Positions 23,338-34,243 of a stretch of 64,000 bases of DNA are shown piece after piece. The notes beneath the pieces were generated by a model. It saw nothing but the letters and a program-made list of their open reading frames with translations, did not search any database and was not told where the DNA came from. This DNA comes from Durusdinium trenchii (Eukaryota; Sar; Dinophyceae; Suessiales; Symbiodiniaceae). The translations under genes were made by a program, and so were the position numbers. The stretch covers positions 2,890,390 through 2,954,389 of the forward strand of contig CAXAMN010021361.1 of assembly GCA_963970005.1 (NCBI GenBank), in the 5' to 3' direction. Position 1 is the stretch's first letter. Each line of letters starts with the position of its first letter.

Positions 23338-23510
23338 CTTCTTTCGCCGCGATGCTGAAGCTGCAAATCCAGTACGTGGGCTCTGTCCAGGGCACTCTCC
23401 TCATCGCGCGCAGCTCGCCGCGCCGCTCGCATCGAACCAATTCCGCAAGCATGCACAGCGCAACTCACTACGCAATGCCAACTGGTCCCCAGTGGAGAAG
23501 AAAATGGCAA
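23338..23510 (-). other. candidate exon directly upstream of hairpin copy 4
   Basis: The minus strand is open and basic or helical here (RAARRAARDEESALDRAHVL, then LQLQHRGERR), running straight into the hairpin repeat. If the coding frame stops at GAAGAG|GA it leaves in phase 1, which is the phase needed by the exon on the other side of the repeat (23227). That would make the intron coincide with the repeat and require a GA-AG border, so it is speculative. Confidence 0.35.
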
Positions 23511-23875
23511 AGCAATCCCATGTTCATGACTTCACCAGGAGTTATTTTCCCCTCAGGGGCCAGGGTGACAGCTCAACGGTGTTCTATTGTCTTCTTATTG
23601 TTTTTTGCGTTGGACCCTGTCAAGGACCCCAGGTAGTTGATCCTTATGAGCTGTTCTATTTTGTTTTTCCTTTCCTTTTTTCCGGCGCGAGCAAAACTCA
23701 TCAAAACTCACCGGTCAATGCAAGGAGGGAGGTCGAGTGACACAAATGTTGAGTGGAGGATATGATCTTGTCTTCAACACCGGACAAACCTGTGGAGGCA
23801 TCTGCTTGAACCAACTGCAAAGACGGAACGCTCAAAACAAACATGCCGTTTGTCTTGGAGGTCCGTGGCTTTCAC

Positions 23876-24584
23876 ATTGCACCACTCGCACGCACTCGCT
23901 CGCCCCAAGCATGGAGGTCTAGAAGCAACCCACCGAATTCAGCCACTGACTTTTCGGGACCGAGCAGCGAGTAGGGTGCCACAGATTCCGCATGCTTCCG
24001 GACCGAGTGCACGAAGTGCCGGAAAGAGGTGCCCCAGAAGTGAGAGACAAACCAAAGCACTTGGTGGGACCCTGGGCAGGGGCCATCGCAGCTGAAGGGT
24101 GCGACTCACGGTGACTGATTCGATTCTTCATCTGGAAATATTGAGCTAGGAGGAAAACTGTTGACATCTTAGAGTATGACCATATCAGTGAGAGATATGT
24201 TGCCCTTTGCCAGTGGGTGCCACTGCACGGAACTGATGGAACTGATGGAACCCCATCAAACAGTGAATCAGTAGATCGAGGGTTACCACTCCTAATTACA
24301 CGGGGTGCAGCTCCTCGACCATCTCCAATCGACCACCTCCCGTTGGGTCCAGCTCGTCCCATCTCGCCTGCCAACTCTGCATAAGACAAGCGTTTTTGTG
24401 AGGTGAGCGGCATCAAGAGGTTGGAGACCACCTCACTGCAATCCACCCGTGTTCGGGAAAAGATCTGGCAATTCTCGCTTCTTGAAGCCGAGGTGCTCGG
24501 TCCTTGTCACCGCCCTCGTCGCGTCCGCGGGGTCCACGGTGTTGGGCAGCGAGCAGTGGGTCCGAGGCATCACCACCATTGGTC
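23876..24584 (-). CDS. three candidate exons including a VSHFWG motif
   Basis: Exon 24584-24437 (acceptor CTCAAAG, donor GTGAGG) is open in two frames; one starts with an ATG at 24579 (MVVMPRTHCSLPNTVDPADA), the other is phase-compatible with the next exon. Exon 24376-24302 follows TCTTATGCAG and reads SWQARWDELDPTGGGRLEMV, loosely like an EF-hand loop region but lacking the canonical spacing. Exon 24071-23876 (acceptor CCTGCCCAG, donor GTGAAA) reads HQVLWFVSHFWGTSFRHFVH then RKHAESVAPYSLLG. I recall xVSHxWG boxes in many dinoflagellate proteins of unknown role, but cannot check. Phases between exons 2 and 3 do not join directly. Confidence 0.5.
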
Positions 24585-24987
24585 ACTTTGAGGGCATTGA
24601 ATCCAATTGAATCCCAGCAAACAAGAGTAGAGCAGAGTATGCTAATTATTTGATTCTGGTGTGGTGATGGTCGTCCTACAGGACAAAATGTGCTCAATGT
24701 GTCTGTTTGACGAATAACTCTCCAAGCTCAAAGCACACGGCGTATCGACATGTAACGACATGCATTCATTCTCCTCTCACCAGCGCTGCAAGCCAAGGCA
24801 CGTAGTACATGCTCCGCTGCTGTCCTGAGAGGGCAACACTGAACCCAAGCTGGCTTGAACTTCTTCCACTCTCAAAAACGTTTTTGTAGGGCCACCCACT
24901 GGCTCGGGCTTCGGAGTTGAATGGCTGTAGTTGAGCAAGTTGCCTCAGGTCAGGTTCCCAATGCAGCCCTAGAGTCGGATCAAGGTC

Positions 24988-26699
24988 TCAAAGCTCATGA
25001 AGAAGCGCCACAACTGACCTCGCCCGAGGCATCTAGAAAGGCGAACACTATCCTGAGCAAGCATATTATATAAGCATAAACATGTTAAAATGAAAATGTT
25101 TAAACACCAGTGCCAGTAACCAGCATCCCACTTGATACAACTTTAGGGTGGTTGTTGTGCCTTCCTGCTAGAGGAAGGCCGTTTTCTGCCAAGCTCACCT
25201 GCTTGCACTGCACGTTGAGGTCCACGTTCACAGCGCTGGGGAAAGGGATTGGCCTCGCACCAATGACTTCACGAGGAGTTTTCTCACACAAACACCTGGG
25301 GGGAAAACAACACCAGAATAAATCAGATCTGTAGAAAACCATTGGAAAACCGTGATCCATGGTTGTGATATGTTGTGATTGCGTCACGTTGTTTCCCTTT
25401 ATTCCCCACCTGACGGTGGCACGTGGTGGTGAAGACTCCGTGATGCCGGGGGACGTGTGATACGGTGCATGACGATGGTGACGTGGGCAACAAGGATGAT
25501 GATGTGCTGCTGGTGGTCATGATGGTCGTGGTGGTATGTGCTGGTGCTGCTGCTGCTGCTGCTGCACAGTATGGGAGCGTCGGTGACAATCATGATCATG
25601 CTCTTTCACTATTATTATGGCTCCTACATCCCATGTCGGCCGGAATGGTGATGAGGCCGCAATCTGTGACCCAGGAATCGTGGCAATCAGCACTTCACCG
25701 CAAAAACATGCACTGAATAATTAATGTTCAAATTCTGTGCCCAAGTGTCCAAGTGTTGACCTAAAACTAAACCTATGTTTCATGTCCCCATGGTGTGGCC
25801 TTTTTGATTACGACCCATTTGCACCCTGAGGGAAAGCAACACAAAGGGCTGGCGTAGAAGATCTACGACAGTTGTAGCGTAGGAGCAACGCCAGGTGGGC
25901 TCTGGTATTGCCTCACAACTCAAAACATCTAGCAGCTAGCACTGCTAACCAGCGCAAACGCAGCGTCAAAAGGTCCCCTCATGCCCCCTCCATGTCAACA
26001 AAACACAACCCACAAGGCAAATGGCTCCAGTCCCTTGTTTAAATTGAGACAGGCACTCGGCACTCTACGTTCAAACGCATGCGGCTCAAACAATCCCACG
26101 ACACCCCTCAGCCAAGCGGCTCTCTCGAGCTCTTTACTGTGGTCCTGGTCAGTTGAGGGGGGCCCGTAAAAGGATTTGTGCAATTGTGGGCACATGGTGT
26201 AGCTCAAGAACGATCAAAGAATCGGTACACAGGCAACATTAAAAGTTTGCAACGAATCCAAAACTGTCCGGGTGCCTGGGACTATGCAGTGCAACGGTGA
26301 TAGCTCCTTGTTGCAACTGCACATGTGGAATGCATGAATCCATCACACCCACATGGAAGTACGTCACACAAAAACTCGAACATTGAACTTTTTGTGGGCT
26401 GGTCTTGCTTTGGCAAGCTCGAACCACTCAACCGTCTACGCTTTGATCTTTCTTGCCCATGGTTTTCAGGAAAAACTCACCAGCACTGAGATGAGGAACA
26501 CTCCACAACTGACAGCCGATTAACTCAAGTTGGTGCTGGATTTCGTCCACTCACAGCACAAGTAAAGTCCACTCAGCGCATCTCAACTCCCATCACCCGG
26601 GTCTTCACCACAAAGACGTCTCCTTCAGCTTGATGTGCCGCAGGGTAGGTGGCGTGACCCGCCACTCCAAGAGTGCCAGGAAGAGGGCAAGCAACAAAC
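24988..26699 (-). CDS. six-exon 3' part of an unknown gene
   Basis: Minus-strand exons: 26699-26597 (2 to 0), 26316-26254 (0 to 0), 26144-26014 (0 to 2), 25712-25628 (2 to 0), 25295-25199 (2 to 0) and terminal 25032-24988 (0 to TGA). All junctions keep the frame except between 25628 and 25295, where one small exon is probably missing. Splice sites are good: TTTCCCCCCCAG/GTGAGC around exon 25295, TATTCAG/GTAGGA around 25712. Landmarks: GVAGHATYPAAHQAEGDVFV; ITVALHSPRHPDSFGF; ELERAAWLRGVVGLFEPHAF; EVLIATIPGSQIAASSPFRP; EVIGARPIPFPSAVNVDLNV; and a short end MPRARSVVALLHEL. No family recognised. A (CTG)n run lies in the intron near 25543-25564. Confidence 0.65.
25543..25567. repeat. (CTG)n microsatellite
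   Basis: About seven GCT/CTG units (GGTGCTGCTGCTGCTGCTGC) lie in the intron between exons 25712-25628 and 25295-25199 of the gene at 24988-26699. Confidence 0.85.
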
Positions 26700-27024
26700 C
26701 TCATCAAAAGATCTCGTAAAATTCAAACGGCCTTTTCTGCGTCAGCCAAGCTCTAGCACTACCCAAAAGTGCGGAAGTGCCCCCCGCATCGAGAGCTCAA
26801 GAGGTATGGTATCTTCATCTGGTTGTGTAGTTGCCATTCTATTCATTCTATATCATTATACCCTTGGTAGATGCATAAATCATATCTATGTGTATACATA
26901 TATATATATATATACACTATACTTGAGAGAGGAGGGGGTGAACGAAAGGTAGCAGGCAATCACAAGCAACCCTGGTAAAAGTCCATGACGGCGTGAACCG
27001 GCGGAGAGGGGATTTGATCCAGGG

Positions 27025-27036
27025 CCCCCCCCCCCC
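27025..27036. repeat. poly-C tract
   Basis: A run of about 12 C. Length uncertainty is likely in sequencing. Confidence 0.8.
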
Positions 27037-27480
27037 GACGAACAGAATCAACCCTTACAGGACCAAACTCAATGCACAATCCCAACTCCTGATTGTAATA
27101 CATTTTTGCTAAAGCAAGGAGAACTCAGGTATCTCAAGCTACCTTTCGTGATATGCGGAATTGCTGCCAAAACTAAGCTTGGCTAAGGAACTTCCGGTGG
27201 AACAAAATTTGGCTACTCATCAAGTGTTCCAGAACATGGCCTCTAAGGAGATCCTGCTCTCAGCTTCCAAAGTGCATCAACATCGGGAGATGTCACTTCA
27301 GCTGAGCGAGACCTATATACCAGCATAGACCCCAAACAGCTTCAAAACGGTTCGTTGGGACCAATATTAGTCAAAAACGATTTCTTGGTACGCCCTACCT
27401 GCCCCCCAAGAGCAAATTGCTTTATCAATGATTTTTGTCGGCATCGACATCGCTAATTGTTCGGCCATAAGGGAACACAA

Positions 27481-27850
27481 GAGAAGAGCAGGACAAGAGG
27501 AGGATAGAGGATGACAAGACCCGGTCACAGAGCCCGGCCACAGAGTTCAGGGGCGCGGCCGGTCAGTGTGTCCAGGGCTGGACACCGCGGCCACAAAACA
27601 AGAGAAGGACAAGACCCGGACACAGAGCCGGGCCACAGAGCCAGGCCACAGAGTTCATGGGCGCGGCCAAGAGAAGGAGGAGGACAAAAGAAGGACAAGA
27701 GAAGCACAAGAGGAGGACAAGACCTGGACAGAGCCAAGACAAGGACAAGAGGAGGACAAGACCCGGACACAGAGCCGGGCCACAGATTTGGCGCGGCCAG
27801 TGAGTGTGGCCAGCTCTTTTTTCCTAAGATAGAACCCCAACAGTAAACTG
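27481..27850 (+). repeat. purine-rich repeat block, copy 1
   Basis: Imperfect repeats of AGGACAAGA and of GGACACAGAGCCGGGCCACA fill this stretch and keep several frames open, giving low-complexity peptides with no sign of selection. It ends GCGCGGCCAGTGAGTGTGG, a T-rich run and CCCCAACAGTAAACTG. A second block at 57345-57870 has the same build and a matching end, so this is a dispersed repeat, not a gene. Confidence 0.65.
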
Positions 27851-29400
27851 TTTGGGGGAAAACCACGAGATCTTGCAAGATCGCAGACTCCAGTCTTGTG
27901 TGGTGGGTGTCTAGAGTCTAGAACTCCTTATAATCCTCGCGAGTCCTTCCAGCTATATTCTATATTTCTATATTAAAGGAAGTCACCCGGACCCGCGACC
28001 TTTTGAGACAAACCATGTTAGCCCTCTCTGAATCAACCAAAGCTTTTTGGCCACCCCGTCGTGAGGCCGCCGCGTAGCCCGATGGCACATGTGTGCGGGT
28101 CGCTTCGCCAAGTGTCCGATCCCTGCGGTCACCAGGACGAATCTGGCCTCGAATTGGAAAGTGACCACAGGCACCAAAACCAGCAGGAAGGCAAGCAGAA
28201 GCCACCTCGGCCGCAGCTGCGTTCGTTGCAAAGGTTCGTTTGTCTTGGTCAGTCTAAAGACAGAACCACAGGACCCGGGCTCCTGTTTATCCAATGTGCT
28301 TTGCGACACGCTCTCACATGTGTTTCCTCTTGATTTTACCTTCACCTACCTCGTTTGCTCAACAGGATCTATGTTTAAAAAAGATATATAATACACACAT
28401 ATGATGTGCGCTTTGTCAAGTTGTTGGGTCCAGCTCCTAAAGATTTGTAAAGTAAGAAGCTCAAAGATTGGCTGTGGAAGGCTCCAGACCACCCCCATCG
28501 GATGCTATATAATGTCACTCCTATGAGATTTGGGGCTGCCACAATGACATGTGCCAACTGATCTTCCAAGGGGTCACCACATACCACGGGTACACGTCAG
28601 ACCTGTAGGAACCCAGTATGCCTCGAACAGGGCATCTTACAACATGAGAAACACCTGTGACAGACCCGGCCCCTCCGGGGAATCTATATAGTAGAAGGCC
28701 AGCAGTTAGAATACTCAGAAATTAAGGGTATGCAGTTAGAATACCTGATTTTCTTGAACCACTGGGTCTTACATTCTTGCAGTTAGAATATTCCCCAGTT
28801 GGAACGACTGTGCATCTGAAAAATTCAAACAGAAAGACAAGAGTATAAAGCCATCAATCAATCGGTGTTCAAAAAGAGATACTAAAACCGTTGGTGCATA
28901 ATATTCTATGTGCATGTTGAACTATTCTATCTGCATAGGGATATTCTATCTGCATCGTTTTTCACCCGGACCTCCGTCTCTATTTCTTTATAACGGTGAA
29001 GTGAAAGGGTAAATATTGTAAGTGCTAGGCGCTACTACTATATATGTATCTGAAATTAATTGCAAAGATTGTACAGTGGTTTCAGAGTAGATGGCACAAA
29101 CCCCTGCATGTCTTTTAGATGGGGGTCCATATAAACCACCTCTTGGTGATTGTGCCAACTACTGTAAATATAATGATATTGTATAGTTACTTACTCACGT
29201 CATCTCACATCTGACCCTTACTTGTCAGGCTGCTTGTACAGTTTCTCAATATATGTAGTGGCCTTGACTCTAGCCTTTCTGCACGAGACATTTCAATGTG
29301 GAATGTAGGGCTAATGGGGAATGCCTATGCAATGCCAAAACAAAGAAAAAGGTGGTCAACTAATCGAGAAAGTATTGCAGTGACTGACCCTACGAAAGTT
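27851..29400. other. no convincing gene
   Basis: AT-rich and mixed sequence with a dispersed repeat (29079-29140) and short internal repeats of CAGTTAGAATA at about 28702-28790 (three copies). Open frames at 27983-28391 lack convincing borders. Confidence 0.5.
29079..29140 (+). repeat. dispersed repeat, copy 1
   Basis: GTTTCAGAGTAGATGGCAC, then a variable part, then TTTTAGATGGGGGTCCA and ATAAACCACC. The same order of blocks recurs at 59587-59647. Identity looks about 75-80 percent by eye. Confidence 0.65.
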
Positions 29401-29402
29401 GG

Positions 29403-31186
29403 CCGCCAAGTCACACCAGCATGGGAATCTGCAGCGGCGCCACAAGAAACAAGGTCGTTGGGAAATAGATTCCTCAGCCGTCTCCATCAACCTGCTGCGC
29501 GACATCTCGCAAAAAGAAACGAACATGGACTTCAAATCCTGATGAACAAAAAAATGTAACTGCATTCGCAATATATAGCCATTTACTTAGCCATTTGTAT
29601 CCATTTATATCCATTTATATACTTTGTTCATTACCCTAGGCTCATCTACTCCAGGCCGCACGTCGCCAGAAAAAATGACGTCCGATACCAGAACCCGTCA
29701 GACCCATTGTGTTCAACATTTCTACAGCAACATCTTCCTGCCCGGACACAGACGACGGCAAATAGTTACATGTGAACAATCGTGGAATACATACATTTAT
29801 TAAAAAAAGAATATTAAGCACCATTCCAAATCCCCAACGCCAATGTAGATTATACAAATGGTACACATCTTTGGACTGGCTTCACATGGTCTTTTCTGCG
29901 ATGCCTCTTTCCCCTCCCAAAGGCCAGCGCATAAAACTTCCACATACACCCACGCACATGAGACGCACAGCTGCTGAGATAGCCCATGGAGGTTTCGATG
30001 ACCCGCTCCTGGCTTCCAACTCGAACGTCCGCCGGTGCTGCTTCGTTCGAGCCACGGACCTCTGGAGACCTCGTTCGAGCCACGTCTGAGTGAAGACTCC
30101 TGAAGGTCCGTCGACTCCCGACACCGAGTGGCGGGCGGCGGACGTTCGCACCAGTCCTCTGGCTTCCCATCTGCCGTGAGCAAAAGCCTGGGCGGACGGA
30201 TGCAAGGCCGCGGGTTCCGCGGAACGCGGCGGGTCTTCACTGTGTGGATTCCGCCTCCGGAGTGCCCAAAATCGCTGGGATCGAACGGCGACGAAAGGTC
30301 TTCCACATTTGACCTTAAACATCTTCGCTCTTTTTTGGGCATGCTTCGCCCGGCTTCCTTGACCAGCAATCGCTGCATGTAAGGGAAAGCACCAGCAATG
30401 CCACCATTCAGATTGAGAAGCTGCCTCCAGTTTTTTCTTCACCATGACTCACACCACTGCCTGCACCCAGCGGACCCACCGAAGACCCGACCAAAACGTT
30501 CCAGAAACTCTTGAGCTCGTATCGTCTAATATAAAACCTGGAACTAACATGGAAGTGGAAACTCCCTGTTTGTAGAGGAAAATGTTCTTCTAAAAGGCCG
30601 CTTTCCACTTCCATCTTAGTTTGCGGAGAAAAACCTGGCTCTCCACCTCAGCCCTGCTTGTACTAACCTAGGTTTAGTAGCGCCCCCGACTACAGTAAAC
30701 AATTCTGCGAGCTTCAAGTGAGTCCTGGTCAACGGCTGGACTTGAGGCCGTCCTTTCTTCCCACACGGCTCCTGCCAACATGGGGTCGAGACCCCGTGAG
30801 CGCTGCGGGTTCAACGGAACATTCATCACATGAGCATCCATCTCAGGAGTACATTGTAAAAATCATCCACTAATTGGGAAAAGAAAGTACGGTTAAAACA
30901 TGTTCAAACATGTTCCACATTTCTGGTGCGAAAGCCAAAGCCTGGGAGCTTTCCTGACCGCTTTTTTTTCGTCCAAATTCTGCTTGCTCGGTCCGTACGG
31001 TAATGACTTGCTAACCCCACAAGAATCCAAGGGATCTGAATAACTTGCAACTTGCAAGCCAGGCGGATGAAAAAGAAAACCGCACTCGAAAGTCCTGTCC
31101 TCAGCCTTCAGCGCAGACACCTTCTCGATCAAATCATGTGCGGCTTGGACCGCCCGGGCGGCAGCAGTGTTCATCCACCATGAGTC
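29403..31186 (-). CDS. multi-exon gene; one exon starts at a hairpin repeat
   Basis: Minus-strand exons: 31186-30999 (acceptor ACTATCCAG, phase 0 to 2, donor GTACGG), 30537-30453 (2 to 0, donor GTGAGT), 30372 to about 29960 (acceptor TTCCCTTACATGCAG, phase 0; a phase-0 GTGTAT donor fits), 29737 to about 29660 (acceptor GTCCGGGCAG) and about 29533-29403 (donor GTAGGG). Landmarks: ARAVQAAHDLIEKVSALKAE and FECGFLFHPPGLQVASYSDP; RRYELKSFWNVLVGSSVGPL; RSMPKKERRCLRSNVEDLSS; EDVAVEMLNTMGLTGSGIG; ETAEESISQRPCFLWRRCRF. The first three junctions preserve frame. The acceptor of exon 30537 is the TTAGTTCCAG end of hairpin copy 5. In the GC-rich exon near 30.0-30.37 kb all three frames are open, so its reading is the least sure. 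Function unknown. Confidence 0.55.
30538..30622 (-). mobile_element. hairpin MITE-like repeat, copy 5, supplies a 3' splice site
   Basis: CTGGAACTAACATGGAAGTG on the plus strand at the left, TTTCCACTTCCATCTTAGTT at the right. The core is in inverse orientation relative to copies 1, 2 and 6 (TTTGTAGAGGAAAATG). On the minus strand its end TTCCATGTTAGTTCCAG is followed at once by exon 30537. Confidence 0.85.
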
Positions 31187-31432
31187 CTGGATAGTTTTTG
31201 AATGTTTTTGATTGTGAGATATTGTGAGTGTGGGGGGGGGGGTCAGATGTTTCGAGTTCATCCCTTCATTCGTGAACTCGAGGGCCCCGGATACCGAGTC
31301 TCGTCGGGTGGCTTGCCGTGGGCAACCCGGGACCACCACACCGCGGCACAGAGTTCCAGCACGTTGCGCCGCGGCTCGCGGTCGGAACTATTGGAACAGG
31401 GCTCGCTTTACGTCATTTTTGGGTCAGCTGGA

Positions 31433-31831
31433 TCAGCTGAACTGAAAGTTGTGGAGCTGTCTTTGGATCTTTTGGAGGAATTCATACACGGCCTCTAGAA
31501 GTGAAGCCTGCAAAATTCACCGGCGGGATCTGGTGGTCTTCATGATGCGCCGGAGTGGAGGAAAAAATAAAGAAAGCACGAGTAGTTGTCAACTACAAAT
31601 ATATCCTTAGAACCTCCATCGTCCCGCGCGTCCCACACGAAGCACGCAAAAGGGGGCTCCTGGGCGTGATTGCTGGGACGCGTGTCCAAGAAGGGATGCC
31701 CGGTCTGCGCAAACTCCACGGGCACCATCACGCGGTTCTTGACTGACACGTGCACCGCATTCCTGGGCGTTTTGCGGACAGTTTTGGTTGCGACATATTT
31801 TGGCTGTGACACGAAGACAGGTGCGGGTGGT
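31433..31831 (-). CDS. two-exon 3' end of an unknown gene
   Basis: Exon 31831-31614 has an excellent acceptor (GCTTTTCTTCTAG) and a GTTCTA donor, 218 nt, phase 2 to 1, with high-GC third positions. It reads PPAPVFVSQPKYVATKTVRK, then VMVPVEFAQTGHPFLDTRPS and FACFVWDARDDG, beta-strand rich. Exon 31494 follows CACTTCTAG, enters in phase 1 and gives EAVYEFLQKIQRQLHNFQFS before TGA at 31435-31433. A GC donor just before this stop could instead lead into the gene at 31186, in which case the two would be one gene. A possible upstream exon near 32080-31960 reads SILFDGCKMLQAMRSSGR, with a GTATTC donor. Confidence 0.6.
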
Positions 31832-32197
31832 CTAGAAGAAAAGCACATTATCAGATATTGAGATATATTGAGATATATAGCATGATATGACATGATATTA
31901 CACAAAACACAGACCAACATGGCGTTGGACGGATGGGAAAAGGGCTCTGTTGGAATACCTCTCCCTGAACTCCTCATCGCTTGCAACATCTTGCAACCAT
32001 CAAAAAGTATGGAACCCGAAGTTGGCAGGGTTGGGATGTACCAAAGATATAAAGTTGAACCCCCTGCACACAACATAAACCGTATACAATCCATGACAAT
32101 CCCCTCCTCGACAGGACGGCCCAACTTCGTCAGGACGGCCCACTGAGACCAGAGCGATCGATGTCCTTCCGGCGATCGATGTCGCCCGAAACCAGAA

Positions 32198-32319
32198 ACA
32201 AGTGCCTCGCTAGTAGTAACAGGTGCCTTACTAGTAGTAACAAGAAGCTATTAGAATTAAAATTAATAGCTTCTTGTTACTACTAGTAAGGCACTTGTTT
32301 CTACTAGCGAGGCACTTGT
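32198..32319. repeat. long inverted repeat built from CTAGTAGTAACAAG units
   Basis: Two arms of about 58 bp (32198-32256 and 32261-32319) are near-perfect reverse complements around a tiny AATTAAAATT centre. The arms consist of units like GTGCCTTACTAGTAGTAACA and AGAAGCTATTAGAA, the same units that recur as dispersed clusters elsewhere in the window. Confidence 0.9.
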
Positions 32320-32344
32320 AATTACTAGCAAAAGGAAACTCACT

Positions 32345-32449
32345 CTGTCTTACTAACATGGAAGTGGATGCCATGGCCCCAGTGAAGACCATTTTCCTCT
32401 ACAAACAGGCGGTTGTCCATTTCCATGTGAGTGAGTCGGAGTGTAATGA
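32345..32449. mobile_element. hairpin MITE-like repeat, copy 6
   Basis: Left arm ACTAACATGGAAGTGGATG, core CCATGGCCCCAGTGAAGACC then ATTTTCCTCTACAAACAGGC, right arm GTCCATTTCCATGTGAGTGA and outer GGAGTGTAATG, matching the outer end of copy 4 (GGGAGTGTAATGC). Confidence 0.85.
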
Positions 32450-33159
32450 TTGGTTTCCCATGTTGAGTCTGAAAAACAATCGAAACAAACAAAGAACATC
32501 AACCAGACTCAAACGGTTGATCAACAAACGGGTTTGCGTCGAGCTTTGCCAAAACAAATATCCTGGAGAATTGAGTCAGTTCTGAGGGGTCTGCATGACT
32601 GTACTAACATCATAAATACAATAACATAAAGTGCAATATCAGTGACACACTTCAACTTCCCAGAACCTTGCCGCTTGCTCTGCAACCCAGGTGGAACTTT
32701 AAAAGCCGTCGCTATTGTCGACGAGCCGCTCCAAGGTGATGGACTTTTCTGTGCCAGCGGTCCTTGGTGGGTTTTCTCAAGTCGAGACCGGACCTTGGTA
32801 TATACTTGGTAGCATAAACATATATACCTACCTAGCGCTTCGAAAGTACCAAAAAAAAAGGTGCAAAAAAGCAGGTGTTTCCAGGTTGTTCCCTTTTTGG
32901 GGCACAGGACAGGTTACTTTGTTGGGAATTTGGAGTGTTTGGGATGTCCCTCTAGAAGCGCATCATGTCACGACTATATTCATGTAGCCGCCGCTTGGGG
33001 CTCATAACGCTTGGAAGACTGGTGAAAATGTCCGGCCCGATGCACACTTGCAAGAGTGCATGTTCTAATTCAGGTGCCAAAAAAAGGTAAAAACTCGGGC
33101 ATAATTACTTGATCCGGGCACAAAAAGTGTGGAATTGCAACTTAGGTCACAGTTTGCAG

Positions 33160-33364
33160 GAAACAAATGTAGCAGACATTCCCGGAATTGTAGCGGAATT
33201 TCCCTGGGAGAAAATTGGACCATGAATGAGCGAACCAAGTTTCATTTCCCGACTGGGACCGTCTTCGAAACCAAACAACATGTAAGCCAGGGAGATGAGT
33301 TTATTGCTACCTTCAAGTGTGCAGTTGATGAAGACTTCATTGGAAAAACGTTGAGGATTTCAAG
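33160..33364 (+). CDS. single internal exon, unknown gene
   Basis: The exon follows a TTTGCAG acceptor and ends at a GTGAGA donor, phase 1 to 2. It reads MNERTKFHFPTGTVFETKQH then SQGDEFIATFKCAVDEDFIG and KTLRIS, an alternating pattern typical of a beta-sheet domain. No neighbouring exon was identified with confidence. Just downstream, from 34.2 kb, is the LINE insertion. Confidence 0.5.
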
Positions 33365-34228
33365 GTGAGAGCCAAGAAACATGTGCAAAAGAAAGCCTGA
33401 GGTGGAAACATGGCAGTGATTGACTGCATTCGCGGTCTTCCAATGTTCACTGTGACTGCGTCATGCCTTTTTTCGCGACATGGAGGCTCTAGGTATTGGT
33501 GGTATCCCGGCTATTCAGCAACCAACCAACCAATAGTAAAAAGCTTCATTTACGGTTCGTGTTTGGAGTGGTGGCAGGCGTATCTTCTATGTTCGCATGA
33601 CTTCCCGCGTTTTTGCACTGGTGTTCTCGCCGCAGCGGTAGAGATTGTCGTGCCGCAGCGGTAATAAGCCTATTCCAAACCCAAAAGTCTCACAAGAAAT
33701 GGCTCATTGGGAGGGAGTGCCTCTAGGATGTTGGGCCCCTATTGCAATCATGTGCAGCCTCTCTCTCTCTATATATATATATGCCTCGTACATCCTCGCA
33801 TTTCACTTTCCAGATCCGACCAAATGGGCTTCCGAAACATTCACCAGCTCCACCTTCCGATGTCACACTTGTAGCTACAAGTCACTTGTAGTCACACGCA
33901 GCTTCACACTCCATCACTTCCTGATTCCATCCCCAGAAATGGCCCGCTTCCGCAGCTTCGCCGGCTTCGATTCGGTCCCAAGGGCTTCGTCGAGTCGATT
34001 CGGTCCAAGTTGATCACCTTGGGGCTCACCGTCCTCAGCCGCTGCACATTGGCCACCCAACGACCCGACCCGGGCGTTTTTTTTGCCTCGCGCGGAGGTC
34101 CCGCCCCAAAAAGTATAAGCACCTGCCGTTTTTTTGAGCAGGCCTCTCTGTCGTTGCCCGTGCGGTGAAAAAGCCCCTTTTGGGGCTCTCACTGTGATTT
34201 GGTGCATGATGGTGCATGTATTTTGTGG

Positions 34229-34243
34229 CCCGCACTCATGTGG
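34229..34243. repeat. target-site duplication, left copy
   Basis: CCCGCACTCATGTGG, identical to 36198-36212. It marks the 5' junction of the LINE insertion. Confidence 0.85.

Noticed and set aside
27511-27878. Open frames of over 100 codons on both strands
   Set aside because: They follow the purine repeat in every frame; no codon bias or splice borders.
31200-31260. Frame running through the GGGGGGGGGG tract near 31233
   Set aside because: The homopolymer lies in the predicted intron before exon 31186; length errors there would make any frame unreliable.
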